Assembly (NCBI GenBank): GCA_024643485.1
Contig: JAHEMU010000105.1
Span: 1-8,375 of the forward strand
Direction of reading: 5' to 3'
Source: Cytophagales bacterium
GTDB taxonomy: Bacteria > Bacteroidota > Bacteroidia > Cytophagales > Cyclobacteriaceae
Length of the DNA: 8,375 nucleotides
The notes beneath the pieces were generated by a model that was not told the DNA's origin, did not search any database, and saw only the letters and a list, made by a program, of their open reading frames with translations. A program made the translations under genes and the position numbers. Numbering within the stretch: the stretch's first letter is position 1; every line of letters starts with the position of its first letter. Below, piece by piece: positions 7,409 through 8,375 of the stretch.

Positions 7409-7780
7409 ATGTCAAGAACGAGATTATTATACATAGAGGATGACCCGACCAATGCTTTTGTTTTGGATCGATTACTTTCGCCTACTATGGATGTAATCAT
7501 CGCCAATACCGTTTCTCAAGCCTTCCTGAAGCTAAAGGAAATGGAATTCGATATTATCCTTCTTGATATTAATCTCGGCAACGGCCAAGAAGATGGCGTT
7601 CAGGTGAAATCCCGAATTAGAGAAGAACTCAATATTAAAACACCTATTGTGGCTGTAACTTCTTACGCCATGCATTATAATCGTGAAAGTTTTATTGATT
7701 TAGGATTTGATAACTATATCACAAAACCCATTGAACGCGATATTCTTATAGAAGAAATAAATAAGACATTAAATAAATGA
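7409..7780 (+). CDS. Stand-alone receiver-domain response regulator (CheY/DivK-like)
   Basis: A 123-residue protein consisting of one phospho-receiver domain with no DNA-binding or enzymatic output domain. The acidic cluster is IEDD (9-12). The phospho-acceptor is D53 in IILLDINLG, the switch threonine is T84 in VAVTSYA, and the conserved lysine is K106 in ITKPI. PTNAFVLDRLL after the acidic pocket and NRESFIDLGFDNYITKPI near the end resemble receivers of hybrid histidine kinases and DivK-type single-domain regulators. It therefore probably acts through protein contacts or phosphorelay. I start it at ATG 7409; an in-frame TTG at 7400 would add three residues and is less likely. The run GGGG at 7402-7405 is the only possible ribosome site. 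No histidine kinase is in the window. Its stop codon overlaps the start of the threonine aldolase gene (ATGA at 7777-7780), so the two are probably co-transcribed and translationally coupled. Confidence 0.93.
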   Translation: MSRTRLLYIEDDPTNAFVLDRLLSPTMDVIIANTVSQAFLKLKEMEFDIILLDINLGNGQEDGVQVKSRIREELNIKTPIVAVTSYAMHYNRESFIDLGFDNYITKPIERDILIEEINKTLNK

Positions 7781-8375
7781 TTGATTTCAGAAGTGACACA
7801 CTGACAAAGCCTTCTAAAGAAATGCTGGAGGCCATGATGTCGGCTAAAGTAGGAGATGATGTTTTTGGTGAAGACCCAACAGTTAAGGAATTGGAGCGAA
7901 AATGTGCTGATATTTTTGGCATGGATAGCGGTATATTTTGCCCTTCGGGTACCATGACCAACCAAATAGCGCTGCGCACCTTAACACGGCCTTGTGAAGA
8001 AATCATTTGTTATGAAGGATCTCATGTGTATAAGTATGAAGGGGGAGGTATAGCCGCTAATAGCGGATGTTCCGTGCGCTTGATTGCGGGAGATCGGGGC
8101 AAAATAACAGCAAAAGAAGTGGCCGATTCTGTAAACCCTGAAGATGCACATTATCCAATTTCTTCTGTAGTTTCTTTGGAAAATACAGTGAATAAGGGGG
8201 GCGGTAGCTATTATCATTTATCAGAAATAGAACAGATAGCGAAAACCGCGACTAATCATGGATTGAAAATGCACCTAGATGGGGCCCGAATATTTAATGC
8301 TCTAGTCGAAACCGGCGATAGGGCTCAAGCATACGGGCCTTATTTTGACACCATTTCGGTATGTCTTTCAAAAGG
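7777..8375 (+). CDS. ltaE: Low-specificity L-threonine aldolase (3' end cut by window edge)
   Basis: A PLP-dependent fold-type I enzyme that splits L-threonine or L-allo-threonine into glycine and acetaldehyde, in the cytoplasm. The first 199 codons plus two bases are present; the family is about 340 residues long. The N-terminus MIDFRSDTLTKPSKEM and then VGDDVFGEDPTVKELE (25-40) are hallmarks of the family. CPSGTMTNQIAL (55-66) contains the phosphate-binding SGT, GSHVYKYE (81-88) has the ring-stacking H83, and HLDGAR (166-171) has D168, which contacts the PLP nitrogen. CLSKG carries K199, the expected Schiff-base lysine, whose codon sits at the very edge of the window. The ATG at 7777 is the only sensible start, because the conserved motif begins at residue 3. 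It overlaps the stop of the response regulator by four bases (ATGA), so no separate ribosome site is needed. Confidence 0.95.
   Translation, partial: MIDFRSDTLTKPSKEMLEAMMSAKVGDDVFGEDPTVKELERKCADIFGMDSGIFCPSGTMTNQIALRTLTRPCEEIICYEGSHVYKYEGGGIAANSGCSVRLIAGDRGKITAKEVADSVNPEDAHYPISSVVSLENTVNKGGGSYYHLSEIEQIAKTATNHGLKMHLDGARIFNALVETGDRAQAYGPYFDTISVCLSK

Noticed and set aside
7714..8217. Minus-strand open frames over the end of the response regulator and ltaE
   Set aside because: They oppose well-supported conserved coding sequence and show no family features.
1..8375. Search for mobile elements, CRISPR repeats, tRNA or rRNA genes, defence or secondary-metabolite modules
   Set aside because: No transposase or integrase motifs, no regularly spaced direct repeats, no cloverleaf-like or rRNA segments seen by eye; nearly all DNA is accounted for by conserved genes.

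Overview
This window looks like ordinary chromosome from an AT-rich member of the Bacteroidota (Flavobacteriia/Cytophagia type). Four things point that way. A 2-oxoacid dehydrogenase E1 has its alpha and beta halves fused in one reading frame, a common arrangement in that phylum. A perfect match to the Bacteroidota -7 promoter element (TAnnTTTG) lies before uvrA. Shine-Dalgarno sequences are mostly weak. The protein sequences also have the general character of that phylum. This assignment is by recognition, not by database search.

Layout, left to right. (1) Positions 1-1885, minus strand: the fused E1 alpha/beta of a branched-chain-type 2-oxoacid dehydrogenase, cut at its C-terminus by the window edge. 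(2) Positions 1886-1994: a short divergent intergenic region. (3) Plus strand: a single-domain M16 zinc metallopeptidase (1995-3233), a YdhF-like aldo/keto reductase (3325-4218) and the excision-repair ATPase UvrA (4386-7235). (4) Positions 7236-7408: an intergenic region with a hairpin directly after uvrA and a second inverted repeat. (5) Plus strand: a stand-alone receiver-domain response regulator (7409-7780) whose stop codon overlaps the start of a low-specificity L-threonine aldolase (7777 onward). The aldolase is cut by the right edge just after its PLP-lysine codon.

Functionally this is a mix of housekeeping genes: branched-chain acyl-CoA formation, peptide turnover, carbonyl reduction, nucleotide excision repair and Thr/Gly metabolism. 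Only the response regulator and the aldolase are clearly co-translated. The gaps of 91 and 167 bp between the M16, aldo/keto reductase and uvrA genes, and the strong promoter just before uvrA, suggest uvrA is transcribed largely on its own.

I found no mobile element, CRISPR array, tRNA, rRNA or defence-like module, and no convincing evidence of a new system. The points most worth a second look are the loss of half of the N-terminal cysteine module in UvrA, the receiver/threonine-aldolase coupling, and several small structured elements between genes.
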